The notes below the pieces were generated by a model that did not search any database, was not told where the DNA came from, and saw only the letters and a program-made list of their open reading frames with translations. Shown here one piece after another: positions 7,120-14,067 of a stretch of DNA of 39,132 nucleotides; position 1 is the stretch's first letter, and every line of letters begins with the position of its first letter. Where the stretch lies: contig JAJZTG010000006.1 of assembly GCA_021849125.1 (NCBI GenBank), forward strand, positions 1 to 39,132, written 5' to 3'. Origin of the DNA: a bacterium (GTDB lineage Bacteria; Patescibacteriota; Minisyncoccia; Phycocordibacterales; Phycocordibacteraceae). Position numbers and translations under genes: made by a program.

Positions 7120-7554
7120 ATGAAATCGCTTATCCGCACCTCATTACTCGCGCTTATCTTGGTATTTCCGACCGCCGCTTCTGCCGTATATGATCAGACC
7201 ATCACTACGACATATAATTTCGGCCTAGGCTCGTTCCCGGGCGGTTTTACCACGGGAACGGCTTGCTATGGTGGCGGGATAGGCTGCATCGCCGCGATCA
7301 TCCTCTACCTCATCAACAGCGTCTTGGTGCCGCTTCTTTTTGCCGTCTCCTTCATTGTCTTCCTCTACGGAGTCGCTAAGGCGTACATCTTCTCTCATGG
7401 CGATTCAGCTGAGATCGGGAAAGGGCACCAGCTCATCCTTTGGGGACTTATCGGCTTCGTCGTCATGGTGTCGCTCTGGGGCCTCGTAAACGTTGCCGCT
7501 AACACCTTCGGTCTCTGGGGTTCAAGAGCACCGATACTCCCGACTTCCTACTGA
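7120..7554 (+). CDS. T4SS-pilin-like membrane protein 3
   Basis: A 144-residue paralogue with a signal peptide (KSLIRTSLLALILVFPTAASA), a Gly/Thr-rich stretch with two cysteines (TACYGGGIGCIAA), then two helices, VPLLFAVSFIVFLYGVAKAY and LWGLIGFVVMVSLWGLVNV. The loop HGDSAEIGKGHQ separates them. The start at 7120 (or the in-frame ATG at 7114) is chosen over the track's 7078 because of the -10 box just upstream. The two cysteines, absent from paralogues 2, 4 and 5 at this position, could form a disulfide outside the membrane. Confidence 0.75.
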   Translation: MKSLIRTSLLALILVFPTAASAVYDQTITTTYNFGLGSFPGGFTTGTACYGGGIGCIAAIILYLINSVLVPLLFAVSFIVFLYGVAKAYIFSHGDSAEIGKGHQLILWGLIGFVVMVSLWGLVNVAANTFGLWGSRAPILPTSY

Positions 7555-7556
7555 TC

Positions 7557-8000
7557 ATGAAAAATATCTTCATCGCTTTTCTTTTCGGTATAGCAGGACT
7601 GCTCGTCCCAGCGTCGGCATATGCCGCTCCGTTTGTCGGTCCTTGTCCGGCGGGGCAGCGCCCCACTGCAACGGGTTGTGAGGTTATCCCTGCTGCGGGA
7701 GGTGGCGGCATCAATATAGGTCTCGTTACCCAGTATTCCTCAGGCATCCTTGCCCTCATCAACCAGGTTTTTGTCCCCGTCCTCTTCGCGATCGCCTTTC
7801 TCACCTTCCTGTATGGCGTCTATAAGTACTTCATCCTAGGAGCGGCAAACGAAGCTGAGCGTGCCAAAGGACGCGACTTCGTGCTCTGGGGCATCATCGG
7901 TTTTGTCGTCATCCTCTCTGTCTGGGGTCTCGTCGCTATCGTCGGTCGCACATTCGGCCTTCAGGCCGGCGGTACCGCTCCGGCCGCTCCCACCCTCTGA
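7557..8000 (+). CDS. T4SS-pilin-like membrane protein 4
   Basis: A 147-residue paralogue starting 2 nt after gene 3. The signal peptide ends near AYA, followed by a short segment with two cysteines (GPCPAGQRPTATGCEV), then the paired helices VPVLFAIAFLTFLYGVYKYF and LWGIIGFVVILSVWGLVAI, separated by the loop ANEAERAKGRDF. The helix pair is very close in sequence to gene 3 and gene 5, pointing to tandem duplication. Its C-terminus is Ala/Pro-rich. Confidence 0.75.
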   Translation: MKNIFIAFLFGIAGLLVPASAYAAPFVGPCPAGQRPTATGCEVIPAAGGGGINIGLVTQYSSGILALINQVFVPVLFAIAFLTFLYGVYKYFILGAANEAERAKGRDFVLWGIIGFVVILSVWGLVAIVGRTFGLQAGGTAPAAPTL

Positions 8001-8026
8001 CTATCCACACGTGAGGGAGTCGAGCA

Positions 8027-8054
8027 TTGACCGCATATTCTAAAAAGCTACAAT
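8027..8054 (+). promoter_or_regulatory. Sigma70-type promoter for pilin-like genes 4/5 end of cluster
   Basis: TTGACC and TACAAT are spaced by 16 nt, 28 nt before the ATG at 8082. Genes 5 and 6 of the operon (the last two pilin-like genes) can thus be transcribed separately. Confidence 0.6.
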
Positions 8055-8081
8055 TAACTACATTAATCGATTACCTGTCTT

Positions 8082-8465
8082 ATGAAAAAAGCCCTCGTTC
8101 TTACTTCCGGAACCTTTGCAGCGCTCGCGCTGCCGCTCGTCTCTTCAGCCGCGACGACGATCGCTAACATCTCTGATGTCGGCTCGTTCATGATTAACAC
8201 GATTAATAACATCATCGTCCCGGTTCTTTTCGCGATCGCCTTCATCGTCTTCGTGTACGGTGCATTCGAGACTTTCATTATCGGCGCGAACAGTGACTCG
8301 GTGAAAGAGAAGGGCAAGAACCTCATGCTCTGGGGCCTCATCGGTTTCTTCGTGATGGTCTCCGTCTGGGGCTTGGTGAACATCCTTACCGGTACCGTGA
8401 GCTTCACGAGCACGTCAGGTGTCACGGGCGGTACGCCTAAGGCAGGTGTCCAGATCGGACAGTAA
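8082..8465 (+). CDS. T4SS-pilin-like membrane protein 5 (fourth leader-bearing copy)
   Basis: A 127-residue paralogue with an N-terminal signal peptide (KKALVLTSGTFAALALPLVSSA), then the helices VPVLFAIAFIVFVYGAFETFI and LWGLIGFFVMVSVWGLVNI around the loop GANSDSVKEKGKN. It has its own sigma70-type promoter. The two helices are the closest match to the family pattern, making it a good reference copy. Counting the partly divergent first gene, this is the fifth pilin-like gene from 6406, with one more, shorter member directly after it. Confidence 0.75.
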   Translation: MKKALVLTSGTFAALALPLVSSAATTIANISDVGSFMINTINNIIVPVLFAIAFIVFVYGAFETFIIGANSDSVKEKGKNLMLWGLIGFFVMVSVWGLVNILTGTVSFTSTSGVTGGTPKAGVQIGQ

Positions 8466-8749
8466 TGGAAACGCAGATTCCCGGACCGATTTCTGATTTC
8501 CTAGCAAGGGTGGTGACGGAGATAATCAATCCGATCATCCTGCTCCTTGCAGCCGGTGCGTTCGTGCTCTTCCTCTGGGGCGGGTTCACCTTCATACGCG
8601 AGGCAGGCGATACCGCTAAGCGTGCCGAGGGTAGGAGAGCCATCCTTTGGGGTATCGTCGGACTCGTCATCATATTCGGAGCCTACGGTATCATCAATGT
8701 GGCACTCGGGACCTTCAATCTCTCGCCGGTCCAAAGGATTACGCAATAA
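8465..8749 (+). CDS. T4SS-pilin-like membrane protein 6 (short, leaderless)
   Basis: A 94-residue member overlapping the previous stop by TAATG. It lacks a signal peptide. Two helices are seen, INPIILLLAAGAFVLFLWGGFTFI and LWGIVGLVIIFGAYGIINV, with the shared charged loop DTAKRAEGRRA. It resembles gene 2 in having no leader and in the RAEGR loop motif, so the cluster seems to hold two structural classes (leader-bearing 1, 3, 4, 5 and short 2, 6). A strong terminator follows. Confidence 0.75.
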   Translation: METQIPGPISDFLARVVTEIINPIILLLAAGAFVLFLWGGFTFIREAGDTAKRAEGRRAILWGIVGLVIIFGAYGIINVALGTFNLSPVQRITQ

Positions 8750-8754
8750 AAAAG

Positions 8755-8785
8755 AAGCCGGATGGAAAACCATCCGGCTTTTTCG
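8755..8785. terminator. Bidirectional terminator ending the pilin cluster
   Basis: AAGCCGGATGG-aaaa-CCATCCGGCTT with TTT on the right and AAAAAA on the left, serving both the pilin-like operon and the convergent minus-strand gene at 8801. Confidence 0.85.
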
Positions 8786-8800
8786 TCATAGACGCATTGT

Positions 8801-9220
8801 TCATTTGGTTGGAGAGACCAGGACGTAAGTCACCAAGGTGTTCTTGTCCTTCGACGTATTCCGAACATACTGTTCAAGAATCGGTTCGGGTACAAGAGGA
8901 TTCTCGGGGCATATCTTGTCCGTCCCGTCTGTAAAGACGCAACGAATCTCGATTTCCGTGCCGTGGGTGAAGCTATACGTCTCACCTTTCCCAACTGCGA
9001 GATGGAGGCTGTCTTCGCCAGGCTCAAGTTCAAAGCGTCCCTTGAGGGGTCCTTTAGGCTGAGTCTGGCTAGCGGCTGCCTCCTTTCCTTGAGTTGACGA
9101 GCTTGAGTTGCTCAGGTGGATCATCGTCGCGAAGATCGCGAAGATGATTACCCCCCAGGCAATCTTACTTACCGGCAGCTTGGGCGCCGGAGCGGTTCGA
9201 ACGACGTTTTCTGCGGGCAT
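8801..9220 (-). CDS. Small membrane-anchored protein partnered with SPFH gene
   Basis: A 139-residue protein I do not recognise. A short cytoplasmic N-terminus (about 1-18) is followed by one membrane segment (about 19-36, IAWGVIIFAIFATMIHL), a Ser/Thr/Gln-rich linker and a beta-rich domain with two cysteines (RCVFTDGTDKICPENP), perhaps a disulfide outside. The ATG at 9220 is chosen because AAGGAGGT lies 8 nt upstream; the GTG at 9229 would sit inside that Shine-Dalgarno. It overlaps the end of the SPFH gene by 56 nt in another frame, so the two are translationally coupled and probably act together. Confidence 0.65.
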   Translation of the reverse strand: MPAENVVRTAPAPKLPVSKIAWGVIIFAIFATMIHLSNSSSSTQGKEAAASQTQPKGPLKGRFELEPGEDSLHLAVGKGETYSFTHGTEIEIRCVFTDGTDKICPENPLVPEPILEQYVRNTSKDKNTLVTYVLVSPTK

Positions 9221-10325
9221 GGGTACCACCTCCTTCGTTAGGTTGGGTGCTTTGATTGGGTAGGAGCATCCGAGTCATCGCTGCCGCGATAGGAGCTAAG
9301 GTTTTGACGGTCTCAGGGTCAACTCCGCTCAAGTCAATAACGAAGTTGCTTTGGTTTGACGTGACGCCAGGGATTCCGTGCACTGCCGCAGCTAGGTGTG
9401 CAGCAGTGTTTGCGTTTACCGCGGCTTCCTTCATGCCCTTTTGCATAGCGAGAATCGAAGCCTGTTTCGCTTGAGCTGCTCGCGCTTCTGCCTCAGATGC
9501 TTCAACTTTGGCGTTAGCGGCGACGATACTCGGATCCTCGCGAACGCTCGGGGTCTGGAGTTGTACCTGAACCCCGAGACGAGCCAGGATGGATACGAAA
9601 TTCCCGGCTTCCGCAAGGATAGCTTGTCTGCCATCCGGGGAGAACATAGGTTTCGTTACACCGTCGCTGTCAGGAAAGTCTGCGGCCTCGAGCTTACGCG
9701 CAAAAGCAGCATGATCCGCGCCTTTCTCAAGTGCTAAGAATTCGATGAAAAGGTTTCTCTCATTACGAATCCCTGCGGCTTGAGAAAATTGGCCAAAGAA
9801 AAGACGAGCGCCTTGTAAGTATGCATCGGCGATCTGACCAAGCGGGTCACTTACCTCAAGAAAGCGATAAGGATGAACGATACGATACTTCAACGTATTT
9901 TCTCCCCCGCCATCTTCAACGACTCCGAACCAGATCGGTATACCATCCTGAGCGTCAATCTTTTCGCCTGGGATCGTAAGGATCTGAGGATTCGTCGATG
10001 AGGGAAGCTCCAACACCTTGCAGAACAAGGGGAGAACCCAATGATTGCCGCTTGCAAGACGTAGTTGGGGAGACCCCAGTATCAACACGATACCGTCGTA
10101 GCCTACCTGGACGGTTCGGAGACCGAGCCAGAAGATGCTCGCAGCGCTACCAAGCGATGCCAGGAGACTGCACAAGAAGCGCAGCGGTTCCCAGAGTGGA
10201 GACAAGTAACCCTCGTAGAGGATCTGCCATACCACCGAAGCGATAAAGAGACTCACGATGATGCCGAGAGACAGAGTGATTGCGGGCGTGAGAGGCCGCG
10301 CACGTGCAGTTTGAGACGTATGCAT
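9165..10325 (-). CDS. SPFH/Band 7 domain membrane protein
   Basis: A 386-residue protein with two N-terminal hydrophobic segments (about 14-36 and 47-69), followed by the SPFH-like region opening with RTVQVGYDGIVLILGSP and the processing-type segment VLELPSSTNPQILTIPGEKIDAQDGIPI. The C-terminal part is an Ala/Glu-rich coiled coil (EASEAEARAAQAKQ), as in stomatin/flotillin proteins that form large membrane rings or microdomains. The start at 10325 is set by a GAGGAG 6 nt upstream; the longer track ORF runs backwards through tRNA-Leu and repeats. The last 56 nt overlap the small membrane gene. No NfeD-type partner is present, so the small membrane protein may fill that role. Confidence 0.8.
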   Translation of the reverse strand: MHTSQTARARPLTPAITLSLGIIVSLFIASVVWQILYEGYLSPLWEPLRFLCSLLASLGSAASIFWLGLRTVQVGYDGIVLILGSPQLRLASGNHWVLPLFCKVLELPSSTNPQILTIPGEKIDAQDGIPIWFGVVEDGGGENTLKYRIVHPYRFLEVSDPLGQIADAYLQGARLFFGQFSQAAGIRNERNLFIEFLALEKGADHAAFARKLEAADFPDSDGVTKPMFSPDGRQAILAEAGNFVSILARLGVQVQLQTPSVREDPSIVAANAKVEASEAEARAAQAKQASILAMQKGMKEAAVNANTAAHLAAAVHGIPGVTSNQSNFVIDLSGVDPETVKTLAPIAAAMTRMLLPNQSTQPNEGGGTHARRKRRSNRSGAQAAGK

Positions 10326-10377
10326 GTCTTTCTCCTCAAAGGACAAGCCTGACCGAAATGGGAAGGCAGCTGCGTAT

Positions 10378-10405
10378 ATAGTACATAAACTCTTTATAAA
10401 GTCAA
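10378..10405 (-). promoter_or_regulatory. Sigma70-type promoter of the SPFH gene
   Basis: TTGACT and TACTAT with a 16-nt spacer on the minus strand, about 52 nt before the ATG at 10325. Confidence 0.55.
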
Positions 10406-10407
10406 GT

Positions 10408-10545
10408 ACTGTATCGGATATTCCGGTGCTGAGGGGGAGACTTGAACTCCCATGGGTTGCCCCGTCTGCTCCTAAGGCAGGTGCGTCTACCAATTTCGCC
10501 ACCTCAGCGTCTTCCAAAACCAAAAAGGTTCTGATACGATACAGT
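10408..10545. repeat. 9-bp inverted repeat enclosing tRNA-Leu(UAG)
   Basis: ACTGTATCG (10408-10416) and CGATACAGT (10537-10545) flank the tRNA. It is shorter than the repeats around the UCC tRNA and tRNA-Leu(CAA) and could be chance, but the arrangement is the same. Confidence 0.45.
10427..10508 (-). tRNA. tRNA-Leu(UAG)
   Basis: Acceptor GCTGAGG/CCTCAGC, the Leu-type D-arm TGGTAGACGC, anticodon loop CTTAGGA (UAG), long variable arm, T-arm GTTCAAGTC, discriminator A. CCA is not encoded. Confidence 0.93.
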
Positions 10546-10550
10546 GTACC

Positions 10551-10623
10551 GCGCCTATAGCTCAGTTGGTAGAGCAGCTCCCTCTTAAGGAGACGGTCCA
10601 AGGTTCGAGCCCTTGTAGGCGCA
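10551..10623 (+). tRNA. tRNA-Lys(CUU)
   Basis: Acceptor GCGCCTA/TAGGCGC, D-arm AGCTCAGTTGGTAGAGCA, anticodon loop CTCTTAA (CUU), T-arm CAAGGTTCGAGCCCTTG, discriminator A, no CCA. Its last 13 bases are the left end of a 164-bp tandem repeat. Confidence 0.93.
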
Positions 10624-10988
10624 CAAAGCGAGTCCTCGAGTCTTGTACGCCTAAGCACGCTTGGGAAGCGTGCGTCTAGGGCGAGAAGACCTTGCGAGCA
10701 TTTTCTGGAGCAAGGCGAACAGAAAATCCGCAAGGTGTACTGAAGCTGTAAGCTTCGAGAAATGTACTCATGACCCTTGTAGGCGCACAAAGCGAGTCCT
10801 CGAGTCTTGTACGCCTAAGCACGCTTGGGAAGCGTGCGTCTAGGGCGAGAAGACCTTGCGAGCATTTTCTGGAGCAAGGCGAACAGAAAATCCGCAAGGT
10901 GTACTGAAGCTGTAAGCTTCGAGAAATGTACTCATGACCCTTGTAGGCGCACAAAGCGAGTCCTCGAGTCTTGTACGCCTAAGCACGC
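10611..10988. repeat. 164-bp tandem repeat containing the tRNA-Lys 3' end
   Basis: Two full copies and a 50-nt third copy at an exact 164-nt period (10611, 10775, 10939). Each begins with the tRNA-Lys 3' end (CCTTGTAGGCGCA). The unit carries several hairpins: GCACGCTT-ggg-AAGCGTGC, a nested CTTGC/ATTTTCTG stem, and GAAGCT-gt-AAGCTTC. The 3' tRNA end also pairs with TTGTACGCCTA downstream. No credible gene lies within; the ORFs in the track across it are repeats of each other. This accounts for the gene-free stretch between tRNA-Lys and tRNA-Leu(UAA). Confidence 0.93.
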
Positions 10989-10992
10989 CTGG

Positions 10993-11035
10993 AAAATGAA
11001 GGAACGCCTTGCTTCGCAAGGCGTTCCTTCATTTT
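10993..11035. terminator. 20-bp perfect bidirectional terminator hairpin
   Basis: AAAATGAAGGAACGCCTTGC-ttc-reverse complement, with A-tract and T-tract ends. It sits immediately after the 3' end of tRNA-Leu(UAA). Confidence 0.85.
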
Positions 11036-11036
11036 G

Positions 11037-11125
11037 TGCCGAGGGTGGGGCTCGAACCCACACGATGGTTTTTAGGCCATCTCCGAGTTTTAAGCTCGGT
11101 GCGTCTACCATTTCGCCACCTCGGC
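11037..11125 (-). tRNA. tRNA-Leu(UAA)
   Basis: Acceptor GCCGAGG/CCTCGGC, D-arm with TGGTAGACGC, anticodon stem-loop CCGAG-CTTAAAA-CTCGG (UAA), variable-arm stem GATGG/CCATC, T-arm GGGTTCGAGCCC, discriminator A, no CCA. A GGTATACT -10 box lies upstream, in the gap after tRNA-Cys. Confidence 0.95.
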
Positions 11126-11133
11126 GCGGTGTA

Positions 11134-11934
11134 TCACACAGTATACCTATGAGGCCCGGGAGGGATTCGCACCCTCGCATAACGGTTTTGCAGACCGTCG
11201 CGTTGCTTCTTCGCCACCGGGCCTTTGTCCCTCAAGATGGACGGAATATCTTCGATGCAAAGGTCCCGTTCCTTTAGGTACGATATAAATATATCGTACT
11301 TTCGTTTAAGCCGCAGCTCTTTCTTTTCCTCTTCTTGATACATGAGCCGAAAAAGTTTAAGGCTATCTCGAGTCGAGTATCTCAGTTGATGGGCGTCGGG
11401 CGCACTCCCATGCCGGTATAACCCTCTTCCAGTGATGCTAGCGATCGAGACCAGTCTCTGGTGTAAGGTCGCTAAAAAGTCTCTGCTGCCGCTTGTAAAT
11501 ACGGTAAGTAGACGTTTTGACCGTCCTTGTCTGTCCCGGTCTATATACGCACCTCCGTCTCCATCAAAATATCCACGTATGAAATCACCAAGGAACTCGT
11601 CTGGAACAGCGGGGAAACTCATGGTGAGTGATTTGTGTGGCGTAACTCCGAGTCCAACAAGACTCTCGAAAAGTGCATGACTACCGATTCGTAGTAGGTA
11701 TTTTTTCTTGTGGTTCCCGCGTGCATCTTGCTGCACTATAGTGTGTGTCGAATGGAGAAGGGAACGTATTACAACGATGCGGTCCTTATCTGTACTAGTG
11801 ACGCGGACGTATTTGCCACGCAAGTAGGGTGCGTCCTCAAGGCTCCCATCTGCAAACAAAAAGCCAAGTACGTATGCCATCTCTGATTCCCACCGCAGGA
11901 AGAACCTTTCATTAACTGGATATTTGACCCCCAT
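11134..11934 (-). CDS. LAGLIDADG homing endonuclease running into tRNA-Cys
   Basis: A 266-residue single-chain LAGLIDADG endonuclease. The two catalytic helices are YVLGFLFADGS (about 21-31) and FIRGYFDGDGG (about 118-128), each ending in the acidic residue that binds metal. The rest is basic and strand-rich, as expected for a DNA-cleaving homing enzyme. Its last 30 residues (from KGPVAKKQRDG onward) are simply the whole tRNA-Cys gene read in frame on the same strand, with the stop 18 nt past it. No Shine-Dalgarno precedes the ATG. Base composition is more AT-rich than the neighbours, pointing to transfer. It sits between rbfA and tRNA-Cys and is not inside an intron, since the tRNA is intact. 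Confidence 0.85.
   Translation of the reverse strand: MGVKYPVNERFFLRWESEMAYVLGFLFADGSLEDAPYLRGKYVRVTSTDKDRIVVIRSLLHSTHTIVQQDARGNHKKKYLLRIGSHALFESLVGLGVTPHKSLTMSFPAVPDEFLGDFIRGYFDGDGGAYIDRDRQGRSKRLLTVFTSGSRDFLATLHQRLVSIASITGRGLYRHGSAPDAHQLRYSTRDSLKLFRLMYQEEEKKELRLKRKYDIFISYLKERDLCIEDIPSILRDKGPVAKKQRDGLQNRYARVRIPPGPHRYTV
11152..11223 (-). tRNA. tRNA-Cys(GCA)
   Basis: Acceptor GGCCCGG/CCGGGCC, anticodon stem-loop ACGGT-CTGCAAA-ACCGT (GCA), T-arm GAGGG-TGCGAAT-CCCTC, discriminator U as expected for Cys, no CCA. It lies wholly inside the 3' end of the homing endonuclease frame. Confidence 0.95.
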
Positions 11935-11998
11935 ACAATAATGGTAACATCAAATCCTGCACAGATATGTATAATGCAAGGATAATGGGTGACTAGGA

Positions 11999-12316
11999 CT
12001 AGCGCTCCTCGGTGGCGTTTTCAGTCTCCTCGCGATTGTCGAGCATGAAGTCGATGCGCGGCAAGCCGTGGAGACGCGTGTGCGTCTTCAGGTGCTCAGA
12101 GAAATCCTTACGCTTGCGGTCGAGGAACGCGAGCGCTGCAGGAGCTTTCTCTTCTGGAAACACACTTACGAAGACGAGGACGCGTTCGCCTTTCGAGACC
12201 GACTGCGCGCGTACTACGGTAATGAGGGAGCCGCTACCGGCCTCTTCCGCGATGAAGCGTGCAGCTTCGTGAGTGATGATCTCGATCGCGCGCTTGTTAC
12301 GCTCGGAGGCATTCAT
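11999..12316 (-). CDS. rbfA: Ribosome-binding factor A
   Basis: A 105-residue KH-type protein that matures the 30S subunit by binding the 16S rRNA 5' region. Features are the N-terminal helix (ERNKRAIEIITHEAARFI), the strand ITVVRAQSVSKGERVLVFVSVFP, the long helix AALAFLDRKRKDFSEHL and the typical end LHGLPRIDFMLDN. The usual N-terminal residues (R-x-x-R-V) are shortened. Its ATG overlaps the infB stop by 4 nt, matching the common infB-rbfA operon. Length is within the family's range. Confidence 0.9.
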   Translation of the reverse strand: MNASERNKRAIEIITHEAARFIAEEAGSGSLITVVRAQSVSKGERVLVFVSVFPEEKAPAALAFLDRKRKDFSEHLKTHTRLHGLPRIDFMLDNREETENATEER

Positions 12317-13782
12317 ACTTTTTCGATCGTGAACGCGACGACCTCGTCACCGTAGACGACCGGTTCGCGCAGCTCCATCTCCATGCCGAAATCGCCTTCG
12401 ACCTTGATTTCCGAGATGTCGGCGCGGGCTTGCTGCAGGTTCGTAATCTTGCCTTGAGCGATCTCTTCGCCATTGCGGATAAGCTTTACGCGGTCGCCGA
12501 GCGTGAGCGTGCCGGAGACGTGACGGGCGCCGAGCACCTGCTTTTTCGAAGTCGAAGAGAAGGGTTTCAGGACCTTTGCCCGTCCGAGCTCTTTCTCCGT
12601 GTCCATGGCAGGCACACGTTCCTTCAGGAGCTCTTCAACCTTTTCGGCGAGCTCGTAGATGATGGAGAAGGAGAGGATGGATACGTTGTCACGGTCGGCG
12701 AGATCGCGTGCGATCGCGTCGGTGCCGGTATTGAATGCGATTACGACGCCATCTGCGGCGTAAGCGGTCTTCACATCGTTTTCCGAGACGCTCCCGACGC
12801 CTGAGGCGATGATCCGTATGCTTGCGCGCTCGTGCATGATCTTCGAGAGCTCGTGTGCGATCGCATCGATCGAGCCAGCAACATCAGCCTTGACGATGAG
12901 CGGGAGTTCGATCATGCCTTGCGTAGCAGTGCTACGTTCGGGTTTCGCTGCCAGGGTCTTCGCCTGTGTGGTGGCGAGCGCTTCCGCCTCTTTCTTGGTA
13001 GCGACGACGCTGAAGAGAGAACCGGCGGACGGAAGCTTGCTGAAGCCTGAGATGCGTACCGGTGCGGACGGCCCCGCTTCCGTGACGCGCTTGCCGAGGA
13101 AGTCCTCGATGAAGCGTATCGGAGCATACGCATCGCCCGCGACGACGAATCCGTCGCAACGGAGCGTACCGTCCTTGAGGATGAGCGTCGCCGAGGCGCC
13201 GCGTTTCGGGTCTTGAGTAGATTCGAGCACGAAGCCGGTCGCGCTCGCTGCTGGGTCAGCCGTGAGCTCGGCCAGATCAGCCGCAAGGAGAACGAGGTCA
13301 AGAAGTTCCGAGACACCCTCGCCAGTCTTTGAGGAAACGGGCGCGTAAGCGATATCGCCACCCATGCCCTCGATGTAGATCTCGTGCTCGATGAGCGAGA
13401 ATTTTGTCCGATCGATGTCGGCGTTGTTCTTGTCGATCTTCGTGATGGCGACGATGTAGGGGATCCCGGATTCTTTGATGGCTGCGAGCGCATCAAGAGT
13501 CTGTGGCATGACGCCTTCATCGGCTGCAACGACAAGGATCGCGATATCAGCCGCGGCTGCACCGCGCGTGCGCAGACTCTTGAAAGCCTCATGGCCCGGC
13601 GTGTCGAGGAACGTGACCGGGCGGTTGTCGTGTGTCGCGATATATGCCGAGACATGCTGCGTGATGCCGCCCGCCTCATGAGCCACGACGTTAGCTTTCC
13701 GGATGTAATCCAGAAGGGAAGACTTGCCATGGTCGATATGACCCATCACCGCGATGACGGGCGGTCGTGTCTCCTTCGCCAT
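12313..13782 (-). CDS. infB: Translation initiation factor IF-2, minimal form
   Basis: A 489-residue IF-2, the GTPase that brings initiator tRNA to the 30S P site and joins the subunits. G1 GHIDHGKSS (about 13-21), a switch region with [11 protein letters not shown]3 DTPGHEAF and G4 TKID (rather than the usual NKID) are seen, followed by the beta-barrel domains II and IV and the linking domain III. The protein begins almost directly at the G domain: the long N-terminal regions (IF2-N and spacer) of typical 700-900-residue bacterial IF-2 are absent. No Shine-Dalgarno is visible. It is followed by rbfA, overlapping by 4 nt, and preceded by a candidate structured RNA and terminator. Confidence 0.93.
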   Translation of the reverse strand: MAKETRPPVIAVMGHIDHGKSSLLDYIRKANVVAHEAGGITQHVSAYIATHDNRPVTFLDTPGHEAFKSLRTRGAAAADIAILVVAADEGVMPQTLDALAAIKESGIPYIVAITKIDKNNADIDRTKFSLIEHEIYIEGMGGDIAYAPVSSKTGEGVSELLDLVLLAADLAELTADPAASATGFVLESTQDPKRGASATLILKDGTLRCDGFVVAGDAYAPIRFIEDFLGKRVTEAGPSAPVRISGFSKLPSAGSLFSVVATKKEAEALATTQAKTLAAKPERSTATQGMIELPLIVKADVAGSIDAIAHELSKIMHERASIRIIASGVGSVSENDVKTAYAADGVVIAFNTGTDAIARDLADRDNVSILSFSIIYELAEKVEELLKERVPAMDTEKELGRAKVLKPFSSTSKKQVLGARHVSGTLTLGDRVKLIRNGEEIAQGKITNLQQARADISEIKVEGDFGMEMELREPVVYGDEVVAFTIEKV

Positions 13783-13825
13783 AATGGCTCTATTTCATCA
13801 CAAAAACGCTGAATTTTCAACCAGA

Positions 13826-13989
13826 TAAAATAAAAAGAGCCGCGTTCGCGACTCCTGGCAGGACGACCTTCAGGGAGGTAAGGTCGTCCTGCCGTGCATC
13901 CATCCGAACCCGTATGGCATAGTCTCGCATCGGAAGCAATGCCCGTCTGCTCCGAAGAGGGAGCGCGACTCACAGGTGGTGGAATCTGC
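13826..13989 (-). ncRNA. Candidate structured RNA or attenuator upstream of infB
   Basis: A consensus promoter (13995-14022) drives a roughly 160-nt transcript with no open reading frame of note. It carries a GTGCA/TGCAC outer pairing, a GCTCC-ctcttc-GGAGC hairpin, a perfect 14-bp hairpin GGCAGGACGACCTT/AAGGTCGTCCTGCC, and a final GAGTCGCG/CGCGGCTC stem followed by TTTTTATTTT. It ends 45 nt before infB. It could be a standalone RNA or a leader that controls infB by attenuation. I could not match it to SRP RNA, 6S RNA or 5S rRNA. Confidence 0.6.
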
Positions 13990-13994
13990 ACGCT

Positions 13995-14022
13995 ACTCTA
14001 GCACGTACCATATATCTGTCAA
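13995..14022 (-). promoter_or_regulatory. Consensus promoter of the infB-upstream RNA
   Basis: TTGACA and TAGAGT with 16-nt spacing on the minus strand. Confidence 0.7.
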
Positions 14023-14032
14023 GTATCAAAAG

Positions 14033-14057
14033 ATAAGCGACCAGGAAGGTCGCTTAT
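14033..14057 (-). terminator. Hairpin after the 2H gene
   Basis: ATAAGCGACC/GGTCGCTTAT just after the stop at 14068, followed on the minus strand by CTTTTGATAC. It lies next to the -35 box of the RNA promoter. Confidence 0.5.
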
Positions 14058-14067
14058 AGATAAAGGA

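Noticed and set aside
10676-10954. ORFs in the 164-bp repeat (MCAYKGHEYISRS...)
   Set aside because: They repeat identically with the satellite unit and run through tRNA sequence; no start signals.
10611-10988. CRISPR array
   Set aside because: The repeat is a 164-nt head-to-tail unit with no variable spacers and includes a tRNA end.
13826-13989. SRP RNA, 6S RNA or 5S rRNA identity for the infB-upstream RNA
   Set aside because: No GGAA-capped SRP helix, no long 6S hairpin with central bubble, and 5S-like words occur only on the wrong strand.
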